A stretch of DNA of 6,100 bases from a bacterium (GTDB lineage: Bacteria > Electryoneota > RPQS01), in assembly GCA_028711875.1 (NCBI GenBank), contig JAQTRJ010000146.1:1-6100 (forward strand), read 5' to 3'. The notes beneath the pieces are model-generated. The model had not been told where the DNA came from. It saw only the letters and a list, made by a program, of their open reading frames with translations, and ran no database searches. Made by a program: the position numbers and the translations under genes. This document shows, in pieces, positions 1 through 6,100 of the stretch (positions are counted from its first letter, which is position 1; each line of letters starts with the position of its first letter).

Positions 1-3000
1 GCGGCACGGGCGATTTCAACAGTACGGGCGGAGATGCGGTCTCGGAGAGTTGGGTCTTGGCAGGAACTCCCGCTGCGCTAAAAGGAGCCGTTTGCGGAAT
101 CGGCACCGCCACGACCGGGACGTACGACACTACAACAATACGGTGGCCGGAGGTCTGGTTTATAATATCTGCAATCTCGACGTCGAACACATTGGCGCGG
201 CGTTGGCCGGAGCGAAAGCTCAGCTTATTGAAGTCTTCGGCTCGAATGGCTCCGCGCTGAATTTTGTCCGCTGGAACAACCTGATGGGCGATCCCGCTCT
301 TTCCATTTGGACTCGGCAGCCGGTGGTGATGGACGTTACCTATCCCGCCAGCGTGAGTGTCGGCACGCGCCGCATTCGCCCGCAGGTTACTGACGCTGCC
401 AGCGGTGATCCGATCTCCGATGCACTGGTCGTGCTGTGGAAGGGCGACGAAACCTACGAACGGGTGCTGACCGACGCCTACGGATTCGCCGACGTGCCGG
501 TTCAGGTGAATAGTCTCGGAATCCTCACACTCACCGTGACCAAGCGCAACCACAAACCCTTCTTGGCTGATATCTCCTGTGTCGCCTCCACCGAAATGGC
601 CACCGTGTCGAGCTACACCCTCGATGACGACAATAACGGCGGGACAACGGGCAACGGAGACGGAATCCTGAATCCGGGCGAGACGGTGGACCTGATCGCC
701 TATATGCGGAATTTTGGTGACTCGGAGACGGCGCAGCAGGTGGCCGCGGTCTTGACCAGCAGCAGCTTAAGTATTACCATCGTGAACGGCACGGTGGCCT
801 ATGGAGATATCGCTCCCGGCGACAGCTCCGTGGGGGTCGGAACGTTCCGGATTTGCGTCGCACCGACGCTGCAAAACAGCGAACGCGTGTTCCTGACCAT
901 CGCGGCCACCTCGAGCGTGCGCACGACGCACAGCACTCTGCGACTGATCGGAGAGGCGGGCGAAGCGGCGTTCGCGGGCTATCAGGTGATCGGGGGAGAC
1001 GGCGACTTGTTTCTGGAACCCGGCGAGACCAACGTCTCGCTGCTGCTCACGCTTCAAAACATCGGCGATTTCACCCTTCCCGTCGCTTCCGCCGTCCTCA
1101 CATCGCGCACCAGCTACGTCTCCGTTGCCGGCGCCAGCGCGGATTTCAGCGCGATTACCCCCGGTGCCGTGGTGACGAGTTCCGGCTCGGGATTTACCGT
1201 GTCCGCCAATCCCATTGCCTATCCGGGCTATCCCGCGGATTTTCTCCTTGTGCTCACGACGGCGGACGGACAGGTGGACAGCGTCAACCTGATTGTTCCG
1301 CTCGGCAGCCGCTCGTCCGCCGATCCGACCGGACCCGACGCATTCGGCTATTTCGCCTATGACAACACGGACACTCAATATGAGCAGTACCGTCCATTCC
1401 AGTACGCGGCGATCAACAGCATCGGCACCGATCTGAATCTGAACGATCCCGGCGAGCAGCAACCCGGCGCGCCGACGTACTCCACGCTGCGCGCCCTGCC
1501 GTTTTCGTTTACGTTCTATGGCGAGGTCTATGATCAGATCACGGTATGCGCCAACGGCTGGGCGGCGTTCGGCGATCAACACGACCTCGACATGTTCCGC
1601 AATTATCCCATTCCCGGACAACAAGCGCCCGATGCGCTGATTGCGCCGTTCTGGGATGACCTGGCAACATCCGGAGCCAACGATCGCGGAGTGTGGGACT
1701 ATTACGACACGGCCAATCACCGCTACATCATCCAGTGGAAAGCGGTCGGAGCCTTTCAGTCCAGCCCGCAGGATTTCGAAATCATTCTGCTCGATCCCGA
1801 ATATTACCCGACCACCGACGGCAACGGCATCGTGGTCGTGCAATATCAGCAGGTGACTGAAATGACCGGCGATGGTCACGATATTCCCTATTCGACGGTG
1901 GGCATTCAGGCCCCCGGCGGACTGGTTGGCCTGCAATACCGCTTCCGGAACAGCGCGGCTCCCGGCGGCGCTGCGCTGGCGTCCGGGCGGAGCATCGTCT
2001 TTACCACCGAGGGGCGTTCCGCCTTCGGAACAATCACGGGGACGATCACCGACGCCGCCACCCAACAGCCGATGTCGGGTGTGGCGGTCACGCTCGACGG
2101 TGAAGAGTACGCTGACACGACCGACGATCAGGGTCTCTTTCTCATTCCCAACGTCATGATCGGTTCCTACACTTTGCGTGCTCATGCCTACGGCTACAAT
2201 GACGATGTCGTCAACGACGTGGTGGTCGAGCAGGACAGCACCCGGAGTGTGAATCTGGCAATGCTACATCCCGAGATTGCCCTGTCCACGGAGCGAGTGG
2301 ACGTGAGTCTGCCCGACGATCCGACCGAGGCGTATTTCCAACTCGTCAATGACGGCAACGGCCCGCTCGACTATGACATTCGCGTCAGCTTTGCGCCGCA
2401 GACGACGCTGGATGACCAATGGAGCTACGTTGCCGGGATTGACGTCACGGCGGCGACGGGCGACTACATCATTCAGGGATGCGAATTGGCGGGCGACTAT
2501 TGGTGGATCAGCGGAGCGGGCGTCGGCAACGGTCCGCAGTGGTATCGTTTCGATCTGGATGGACATTACGTGGATGCGCTGCCGCAGCCCGAGACAAGTG
2601 GATACGGTTGGATGGATATGACGTGGGATGGCGAGTATCTCTATGGGTCCGGCGGTTCAAACATCCTGGGCGTGGACATGAACGGCGTCGTGCGGGATAC
2701 GATTCCCAGCCCGCTGGATCCCACGCGCGCGATTGCCTATGATCCGCAGACCGATCACTTTTGGGTGGCCGACTACGCCTCGGAACTGATCGAGATCAAT
2801 CGCTCGGGGGAAATTCAACGGAGCTATGCATGTCCTCACAGGATTACCGGCTTAAGTTGGAATCCGTTGGACGCCGCAGGCTATTCACTCTACGTATTCG
2901 GTCACACGATCACCAGCGAACACGCGCTGGTCAGCCACGTCAATCCCTATACGGGCGATTCCGAATTGCTGGTCACCCTCGATCAGCAAACCGGCGACCG

Positions 3001-3583
3001 CGCGGGCGGCTGCACGATCACGGCGCGCTGGAACAGCACGCTGCTGGTCTGGGGCGGAATTATGCAGCATCCGGCCGGAGACCGACTGGGCATCTGGGAA
3101 TTGGATTTCAACACGACCTGGATTCAGGTGACTCCCATGTTCGGTTCGATTCCCGGCGGAACGTCGCGCGAGATCGAGCTCAGATTCGATCCCGCCTCGC
3201 TGCGCGATGATGCCTACGGCGTGAATTTGACGATTCAGCACAATGCCGCCGGGAATTCTGTGGTGCTGCCGGTCACGCTCACCGTGGCGCTGCCCGCCGA
3301 GCAAACGAATCCCGAACCGCTGGAATATCGTCTCGATCAAAACTATCCCAATCCCTTCAACGCGGTCACGACCATCAGCTATGCGCTGAAGCAATCGGGC
3401 TGGACGAGGCTGCAGCTCTTCAATATCCTGGGCCAGCAGATTCTGTTTCCGGTGAACGGATTTCAGGACGCGGGAACCCACATCGTCGCGTTGGACCTGA
3501 AGAATTTGCCGAGTGGTTTATATATCTACAGGATCGAGAGCGGCTCCTTCCACGCGACGCGGAAGCTCATGCTGTTGAAATGA
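1..3583 (+). CDS. Secreted multidomain C25 (gingipain-like) peptidase, 5'-partial, frame-disrupted near 117-131
   Basis: Only the 3' part is present, and the gene runs off the left edge. From base 3 (frame 3) it reads GTGDFN...ESW..AGTP...GAVCGIGTATTGTYD, the stretch that follows the catalytic Cys in C25 peptidases. The family pattern then continues in frame 2 as HYNNTVAGG...NFVRWNNLMGDPAL, so one base seems to be missing between about 117 and 131. The ATG at 50 is therefore not a real start. Counting residues from that ATG, I see a C25 end (28-90), a gingipain-type Ig domain (about 91-178), two CARDB-like Ig domains, each with a GDG..(N/E)PGE turn (about 185-300 and 307-420), a nidogen-like sandwich (about 424-655), a carboxypeptidase-regulatory-like domain (657-738), a BACON/ASPM-like Ig (740-781 and 1021-1082) surrounding a beta-propeller-like region (about 790-1020), and a sorting domain (1094-1177). 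The role is inferred as an exported or cell-surface cysteine protease. The substrate is unknown, and activity cannot be judged because the catalytic His and Cys lie outside the window. Confidence 0.85.
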   Translation, partial: RHGRFQQYGRRCGLGELGLGRNSRCAKRSRLRNRHRHDRDVRHYNNTVAGGLVYNICNLDVEHIGAALAGAKAQLIEVFGSNGSALNFVRWNNLMGDPALSIWTRQPVVMDVTYPASVSVGTRRIRPQVTDAASGDPISDALVVLWKGDETYERVLTDAYGFADVPVQVNSLGILTLTVTKRNHKPFLADISCVASTEMATVSSYTLDDDNNGGTTGNGDGILNPGETVDLIAYMRNFGDSETAQQVAAVLTSSSLSITIVNGTVAYGDIAPGDSSVGVGTFRICVAPTLQNSERVFLTIAATSSVRTTHSTLRLIGEAGEAAFAGYQVIGGDGDLFLEPGETNVSLLLTLQNIGDFTLPVASAVLTSRTSYVSVAGASADFSAITPGAVVTSSGSGFTVSANPIAYPGYPADFLLVLTTADGQVDSVNLIVPLGSRSSADPTGPDAFGYFAYDNTDTQYEQYRPFQYAAINSIGTDLNLNDPGEQQPGAPTYSTLRALPFSFTFYGEVYDQITVCANGWAAFGDQHDLDMFRNYPIPGQQAPDALIAPFWDDLATSGANDRGVWDYYDTANHRYIIQWKAVGAFQSSPQDFEIILLDPEYYPTTDGNGIVVVQYQQVTEMTGDGHDIPYSTVGIQAPGGLVGLQYRFRNSAAPGGAALASGRSIVFTTEGRSAFGTITGTITDAATQQPMSGVAVTLDGEEYADTTDDQGLFLIPNVMIGSYTLRAHAYGYNDDVVNDVVVEQDSTRSVNLAMLHPEIALSTERVDVSLPDDPTEAYFQLVNDGNGPLDYDIRVSFAPQTTLDDQWSYVAGIDVTAATGDYIIQGCELAGDYWWISGAGVGNGPQWYRFDLDGHYVDALPQPETSGYGWMDMTWDGEYLYGSGGSNILGVDMNGVVRDTIPSPLDPTRAIAYDPQTDHFWVADYASELIEINRSGEIQRSYACPHRITGLSWNPLDAAGYSLYVFGHTITSEHALVSHVNPYTGDSELLVTLDQQTGDRAGGCTITARWNSTLLVWGGIMQHPAGDRLGIWELDFNTTWIQVTPMFGSIPGGTSREIELRFDPASLRDDAYGVNLTIQHNAAGNSVVLPVTLTVALPAEQTNPEPLEYRLDQNYPNPFNAVTTISYALKQSGWTRLQLFNILGQQILFPVNGFQDAGTHIVALDLKNLPSGLYIYRIESGSFHATRKLMLLK
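117..131 (+). other. Apparent -1 frame disruption inside the C25 domain
   Basis: Frame 3 matches the C25 family up to GTATTGTYD (ending at 128), and frame 2 matches from HYNN (128-139) onward. Joining them gives GTYD-HYNN, the same length as the GTHxxYNN pattern I recall for the family, so one missing base is the simplest explanation. I see no slippery heptamer or nearby hairpin that would suggest programmed frameshifting. The downstream frame stays open for about 3.4 kb, which favours a sequencing or assembly error, or a very recent mutation, over an old pseudogene. Confidence 0.8.
2018..2263 (+). other. Carboxypeptidase-regulatory-like domain within the large secreted protein
   Basis: Residues 657-738 (counted from the ATG at 50) show the typical pattern of this transthyretin-like fold: GTITGTITDAATQQPMSGV, then a strand ending in VTLDG, then T.D.QG.F.IPNV..GSYTLRA.AYGY, and a last strand in VVVEQDSTRSVNLAM. 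Such modules are common spacers in surface and secreted proteins of FCB bacteria and probably have no catalytic role here. Confidence 0.8.
2267..3295 (+). other. BACON/ASPM-like Ig domain split by a beta-propeller-like insert
   Basis: The first half (residues 740-781, PEIALSTERVDVSLPDD...FQLVNDGNGPLDYDIRV) carries the N-G-PLDY signature that usually leads straight into a W(I/L).V.P..G..P.G segment. That segment does appear, but only at residues 1021-1082 (TTWIQVTPMFGSIPGG...), about 240 residues later. The insert (about 790-1020) shows repeated short strands, such as GDYWWIS, GEYLYGSGG, DHFWVADYA and GYSLYVFG. These alternate with NG/DG turns, as in NHL- or YncE-type propellers. The blade count was not resolved. 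Confidence 0.55.
3329..3583 (+). other. C-terminal T9SS type A-like sorting domain
   Basis: Residues 1094-1177 begin YRLDQNYPNPFNAVTTISY, continue with LQLFNILGQQI, and end with LPSGLYIYRIESG......RKLMLLK. This matches the FlgD-Ig-like/Por secretion-tail pattern that directs proteins through the type IX secretion system in Bacteroidetes and appears widely in related candidate phyla. The final short K-rich end is typical. No T9SS genes lie in the window, so the secretion route is inferred from the tail alone. Confidence 0.85.
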
Positions 3584-3602
3584 TCCTTGCGATGCCGAGA
3601 GA

Positions 3603-3631
3603 AAACGCGCGGGCTGAATGCCCGCGCGTTT
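3603..3631. terminator. Bidirectional intrinsic terminator between convergent genes
   Basis: A perfect 12-bp inverted repeat, AAACGCGCGGGC and its complement, encloses a 5-nt TGAAT loop. It sits 19 nt after the stop of the + strand protease gene and 23 nt after the stop of the - strand yugP gene. The A-rich left side and T-rich right side give short U tracts on both strands (TTTCGTTT on +, TTTTCTC on -), so it can serve both genes. The U tracts are modest, so strength is uncertain. Confidence 0.85.
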
Positions 3632-3654
3632 CGTTTGCATCGGAATCTCGTTCG

Positions 3655-4338
3655 TCAATCGCGCGATTGACGCAGAATAATCAAACGCAGAAGATGGATC
3701 AGCGAAACCGTCGCGGCAGCCACGTAGGTCCACGCCGCGGCGGCGAGCACCTTCTTGGCGTGCGGAACTTCGTCGGTCGTCAGATAGCTGCCGTTCGACA
3801 GAATGGCGATGGCGCGCCGCGACGCGTCGAACTCCACAGGCAGCGTGACAAGGGAGAAAAGCACCGCGCCCGCAAAGAAGACAATCGCCGCGTCCATCAG
3901 CCAATGGACGGACGGAACGAAGAAGCCGACCAGAAACAGCGGCAAGGCCGCTTTCGAGCCAAAGCCCGCGGCCGGAACGAGCAGCGCGCGGACATTCATC
4001 GGCGCGTAGCCGACCTGATGCTGCACGGCGTGCCCCGTTTCGTGCGCCGCCACCGCCAGCGCCGCCAGGCTGCTCAACCGGTAATTGTCCGGCGATAAAC
4101 GGACCACTTTTTTCTTCGGGTCGTAGTGATCCGAAAGGACACCTTCCGTTTCTTCCACCTGCACATCGAGCAAGCCGTTGGAATCCAGAATGCGTCGGGC
4201 CGTCTGCGCTCCGGTCAACCCCGAGCGATTGCGAACTTGGCTGTAGGTTGCGTAGCTGCTGCGAACCTTGTTCTGCGCCCAGAAGGCGAAACCCAGAGCC
4301 GGCAGCAGCAGGATCCATGTCCAATCAAAGAAAAACAT
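3655..4338 (-). CDS. yugP: YugP-family membrane zinc metallopeptidase
   Basis: The 227-residue protein matches the neutral zinc metallopeptidase family (Zn_peptidase_2), whose precise substrate is not established. It opens MFFFDWTWILLLPALGFAFWAQ, a membrane segment (about 4-21) followed by the family's KVRSSYATYSQVRN. The zinc site is AAHETGHAVQH at 97-107, with H99 and H103 as ligands and E100 as catalytic base. The likely third ligand is E169 in LPVEFDAS. Further hydrophobic segments lie at about 117-142, 148-168 and 197-222, so it is an integral membrane protein. Length and start agree with the family. It is the last gene of the operon, 16 nt after fmt, and is followed by a terminator. From memory, clostridial genomes also place this family next to def-fmt, so the linkage may be old. 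Confidence 0.93.
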   Translation of the reverse strand: MFFFDWTWILLLPALGFAFWAQNKVRSSYATYSQVRNRSGLTGAQTARRILDSNGLLDVQVEETEGVLSDHYDPKKKVVRLSPDNYRLSSLAALAVAAHETGHAVQHQVGYAPMNVRALLVPAAGFGSKAALPLFLVGFFVPSVHWLMDAAIVFFAGAVLFSLVTLPVEFDASRRAIAILSNGSYLTTDEVPHAKKVLAAAAWTYVAAATVSLIHLLRLIILRQSRD

Positions 4339-4350
4339 ATCCGTTGATAT

Positions 4351-4356
4351 TCCCTC
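4351..4356 (-). promoter_or_regulatory. yugP ribosome binding site overlapping the fmt stop
   Basis: On the minus strand the fmt stop TGA runs directly into GGGA, making GAGGGA 12 nt before the yugP ATG. The spacing is longer than usual. The overlap with the stop suggests translational coupling, so ribosomes finishing fmt could restart on yugP. Confidence 0.5.
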
Positions 4357-5287
4357 ATGTCAGATCGAACCGGTTGGGAAGTGCGGGTCGGCCGCGAAGA
4401 AACTCGGCTGTCGTCATCGCCCGTTTTCCTTCCGGTTGTACGATATTCAACCGTAAAGTTCCCGCGCCGGTTCCCGCCAGTAAGCGATCCGTTCCCTCGC
4501 GTCGAAGCCCGCCCGGCTCCAGAGGCACCGGCACGGACACGACGTCGGCGGAGAGGATTTTCAGCCGCGCTGGCCCGATTCCCGCCACGGCGCCCGGATC
4601 GGGACTGAAAGCGCGAATGCGGTTGCGAATCTGGAGCGCGCTCTGCGTCCAGTCTATTCGAAAATCCGCGGGAAATAATTTGGGAGCCGGGGTTGCGGCC
4701 GAGTCGTCCTGCGCGATCGGCATCGGCGGACGTCCGGAATCGCAGGCATCCAATACTCGCACCAGCAGGCGCGCGCCCAACTGCGCCAACCGGTCGTGCA
4801 AGGTGCCGAAATTGTCGTCTGCTTCGATCGGCGTGCGTTCTTGAGCGAGGATGTCTCCGCCGTCAATCGTTTCGCTGAGCCGGATAATCGTCACTCCGGT
4901 TTCCGGCTCCCCGCGGATCAGCGTCCACGGAATCGGAGCCGGGCCGCGTCCCCGCGGCAGCAGGGAAGGGTGGACGTTGAACGAGCCTAACCGCGGCATC
5001 GCGAAGAGTTCGCGCGGAAGAATCCGAAATGCCACCACCACCAGCGCGTCCGCGTCGAGCGATTGCACGTTCTTCAGGAATTCCGGGTCTTTGAGACGCA
5101 CCGGCTGGAGAACCGGGATTCCCAGTTCCGAAGCGTGCTCCTTCACCGGCAGCGGCTGCATCTTGCGCCCCCGTCCGCGCGGTTTATCGGGGCTGCTCAC
5201 GACGACCAAGATCTCGTGGCGGCTCGCGTGCAGCGCGTCGAATGTCGGCAAAGCGAACGCCGGATTTCCGCAGAATACTATGCGCAT
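4355..5287 (-). CDS. fmt: Methionyl-tRNA formyltransferase
   Basis: The 310-residue cytoplasmic enzyme transfers the formyl group of 10-formyltetrahydrofolate to initiator Met-tRNA. The N-terminal Rossmann-like domain begins MRIVFCGNPAFALPTF. The tRNA-binding loop KPRGRGRKMQPLPVKE lies at about 35-50. The catalytic residues are N104 and H106 (FNVHPSLLP) and D142 (ETIDGGDIL), all present. The C-terminal OB-like domain starts near 203 (KLFPADFRIDWTQ...IRAFSPDPGA) and ends with VQPEGKRAMTTAEFLRG. Length is normal. The VAFRILP segment is one residue shorter than the common VAYGQILP and resembles Bacteroidetes-type enzymes. The loop after the catalytic His reads PRGRGPAPIPW, where most relatives have PR(Y/W)RGAAPIQ. 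It is the third gene of the operon, 16 nt after def. Confidence 0.97.
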   Translation of the reverse strand: MRIVFCGNPAFALPTFDALHASRHEILVVVSSPDKPRGRGRKMQPLPVKEHASELGIPVLQPVRLKDPEFLKNVQSLDADALVVVAFRILPRELFAMPRLGSFNVHPSLLPRGRGPAPIPWTLIRGEPETGVTIIRLSETIDGGDILAQERTPIEADDNFGTLHDRLAQLGARLLVRVLDACDSGRPPMPIAQDDSAATPAPKLFPADFRIDWTQSALQIRNRIRAFSPDPGAVAGIGPARLKILSADVVSVPVPLEPGGLRREGTDRLLAGTGAGTLRLNIVQPEGKRAMTTAEFLRGRPALPNRFDLT

Positions 5288-5300
5288 GGAATAGCGCGGA

Positions 5301-5305
5301 TCCTC
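5301..5305 (-). promoter_or_regulatory. fmt ribosome binding site overlapping the def stop
   Basis: On the minus strand GAGGA overlaps the def TGA stop and lies 13 nt before the fmt ATG. It is the same arrangement as at the next junction, and again the spacing is long. The canonical MRIVF start of Fmt supports this ATG regardless of the site. Confidence 0.45.
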
Positions 5306-5840
5306 ATAGACAGATCTTTGCGTTCTCCTTGGCCATCTGCTTCAGCTTGCCGTTCAGCAGCGCCCGCCGGATGGGCGAGAGTCGGTCAATAAACAGGATT
5401 CCGTTGAGATGATCCATTTCGTGTTGAAGCACGCGCGCGATCAGCCCGTCGGCTTCGATCATGTGTTCCGCTCCCGAAATGTCCTGATAGCGCAGCCGAA
5501 TCCACTCCGGCCGCGTCACCATCTCCCGCAGGTCGGGCACCGACAAACAGCCTTCTTCGTAGTCCCATGCGCCGCGCGTCTCGAGAATCTCGGGATTGAT
5601 AACGCAGAGCCTGAACAGTTCGTCGCTGTCCTGCTGCGGAACGCCGATGACCAGCAGCTGAATCGGCCGATCCACCTGCGATGCCGCCAATCCGACTCCG
5701 TCGCTGGCGAACATCGTGGTGAACATCCGGTCGGCGAACTCCCGCAGCTCGTCGTTGAATTCGGTGACGCGCTCGCACTTCACGCGCAGCGTCGGGTGAC
5801 CATAGGTGATAATCGTCATGGGATCGGTGCGTTCATTCAT
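5304..5840 (-). CDS. def: Peptide deformylase
   Basis: The 178-residue metalloenzyme removes the N-formyl group from nascent proteins at the ribosome. All three family motifs are intact: GVGLAASQ at 48-55, EGCLS at 96-100 and QHEMDH at 139-144. The metal ligands are C98, H140 and H144, and E141 is the catalytic acid-base. The helix after motif 3 continues LNGILFIDRLSPIRR and ends in a basic tail. The start at 5840 is preferred because GGAG lies 7 nt upstream. The next in-frame ATG at 5819 (MTIITYG) matches the family's usual N-terminus but has no ribosome binding site. No in-frame start exists further upstream, because a TGA closes the frame at 5864-5862. It is the second gene of the operon, 49 nt after yajC, and is paired with fmt as in many bacteria. 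Confidence 0.97.
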   Translation of the reverse strand: MNERTDPMTIITYGHPTLRVKCERVTEFNDELREFADRMFTTMFASDGVGLAASQVDRPIQLLVIGVPQQDSDELFRLCVINPEILETRGAWDYEEGCLSVPDLREMVTRPEWIRLRYQDISGAEHMIEADGLIARVLQHEMDHLNGILFIDRLSPIRRALLNGKLKQMAKENAKICL

Positions 5841-5847
5841 CCGCTGG

Positions 5848-5851
5848 CTCC
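5848..5851 (-). promoter_or_regulatory. def ribosome binding site
   Basis: GGAG on the minus strand lies 7 nt before the ATG at 5840, which is ideal spacing. It decides the start in favour of the MNERTDP N-terminus over the internal Met at residue 8. Confidence 0.6.
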
Positions 5852-5870
5852 ATCCATGGCCTCATCCATG
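5851..5870 (-). repeat. Short direct repeat in the yajC-def spacer
   Basis: On the minus strand CATGGATG occurs twice, 12 nt apart (5870-5863 and 5858-5851). The following bases are similar (AGGC against GAGC), giving an imperfect 12-nt tandem duplication just before the def ribosome binding site. The second copy supplies part of the GGAG site. Any function is unknown. Confidence 0.5.
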
Positions 5871-5889
5871 CGTAACTTCCCAACTCGCG

Positions 5890-6100
5890 TTATTCCTGAA
5901 CGACCCGCGCAATCGCGTGTCGCTCGATTTTCACCTTCACGTCGTCGGAGATTTTCACGTACAGAAACGCATTACGCTCGTCAATTCCCGCCACCGTTCC
6001 GTACAATCCGCCGGCCGTGACGATCTTGTCGCCCGGTTTGAGCGCGGTAATCATCGCCTGATGAGCCTTTTGCTTTTTTTGCTGTGGACGAATCATGAGG
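5890..6100 (-). CDS. yajC: Preprotein translocase subunit YajC, 5'-partial
   Basis: YajC is a small single-span membrane protein that binds SecDF in the Sec export complex. The window holds its cytoplasmic part: (L)MIRPQQKKQKAHQAM, then the fold core LKPGDKIVTAGGLYGTVAGI and a last strand VKVKIERHAIARVV. The Met at 6096 is the internal Met of the usual FYFLMIRPQQKK motif and not the start. The frame stays open through CTC (Leu) at 6099-6097, so the start codon and the N-terminal membrane helix lie beyond the right edge. The stop TAA is at 5892-5890. It heads the visible operon. secD and secF, often adjacent to yajC, are not downstream here. Confidence 0.95.
   Translation of the reverse strand, partial: LMIRPQQKKQKAHQAMITALKPGDKIVTAGGLYGTVAGIDERNAFLYVKISDDVKVKIERHAIARVVQE

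Noticed and set aside
57..260. Separate small gene in frame 3 at the left edge
   Set aside because: Its first part is the genuine C25 domain running in from upstream. After about 131 it is out-of-frame noise, so it is not an independent gene.
767..2185. Long (472-codon) open frame on the minus strand opposite the protease gene
   Set aside because: It lies antisense within a well-supported multidomain protein. Its translation is rich in Arg, Gly and His with no recognisable motif, as expected of a shadow frame in GC-rich coding DNA.
3518..4324. 268-codon minus-strand frame across yugP and the terminator
   Set aside because: It overlaps yugP in another frame and runs through the terminator hairpin into the protease 3' end. 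It has no motif, whereas yugP has an intact zinc site.
4248..5294. Plus-strand open frames opposite fmt (4248-4844 and 4851-5294)
   Set aside because: They are antisense to a complete fmt gene, with Arg/Ser/Pro-rich translations and no family resemblance.
5817..5819. Alternative def start at the internal Met (residue 8)
   Set aside because: It fits the family's typical N-terminus, but no ribosome binding site precedes it, whereas the ATG at 5840 has GGAG at 7 nt. It is not fully excluded.
5409..6020. 203-codon plus-strand frame opposite def and yajC
   Set aside because: It spans two conserved genes on the other strand and has no recognisable domain, so it is a shadow.
6065..6082. In-frame A AAA AAG slippery heptamer (minus strand) in yajC
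   Set aside because: It is fully explained by the conserved QQKKQK residues. No stop, downstream hairpin or alternative frame of interest follows, and the YajC frame continues normally to its stop.

Overview
The window (about 58% GC by eye, not counted) looks like a chromosomal piece of a Gram-negative-type bacterium of the FCB (Fibrobacteres-Chlorobi-Bacteroidetes) superphylum or an allied candidate phylum. Three things point there: a very large secreted protein assembled from a gingipain-like (C25) peptidase end and many beta-sandwich modules; its C-terminal sorting domain, which opens with a QNYPNPFN-type motif; and the Bacteroidetes-like VAFRILP variant of methionyl-tRNA formyltransferase. 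The exact phylum cannot be fixed from this sequence, and it may come from a metagenome assembly.

Left half (1-3583, + strand): the 3' part of a giant secreted multidomain protein, open at the left edge. The reading frame switches between about 117 and 131. Upstream of that point the conserved end of the C25 catalytic domain reads in frame 3, and downstream everything reads in frame 2. Order of modules: C25 catalytic end, gingipain-type Ig domain, two CARDB-like Ig domains, a nidogen-like beta-sandwich, a carboxypeptidase-regulatory-like domain, a BACON/ASPM-like Ig domain apparently split by an inserted beta-propeller, and a type IX secretion (T9SS) type A-like sorting domain.

Middle (3584-3654): a short convergent intergenic region holding a perfect 12-bp hairpin that can end transcription from both sides.

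Right half (3655-6100, - strand): a compact four-gene operon transcribed right to left: yajC (partial, at the right edge), def, fmt and a YugP-type membrane zinc peptidase. Def and Fmt act at the two ends of the formyl-methionine cycle: Fmt formylates initiator Met-tRNA and Def removes the formyl group from new proteins. YajC is the accessory subunit of the Sec translocon, and YugP is a membrane metallopeptidase. Spacing is tight. The def-fmt and fmt-yugP junctions are both exactly 16 nt, with a GAGG motif overlapping the upstream TGA stop. The operon promoter lies to the right of the window. No RNA genes, mobile elements, CRISPR arrays or gene-free stretches over 300 bases were seen.
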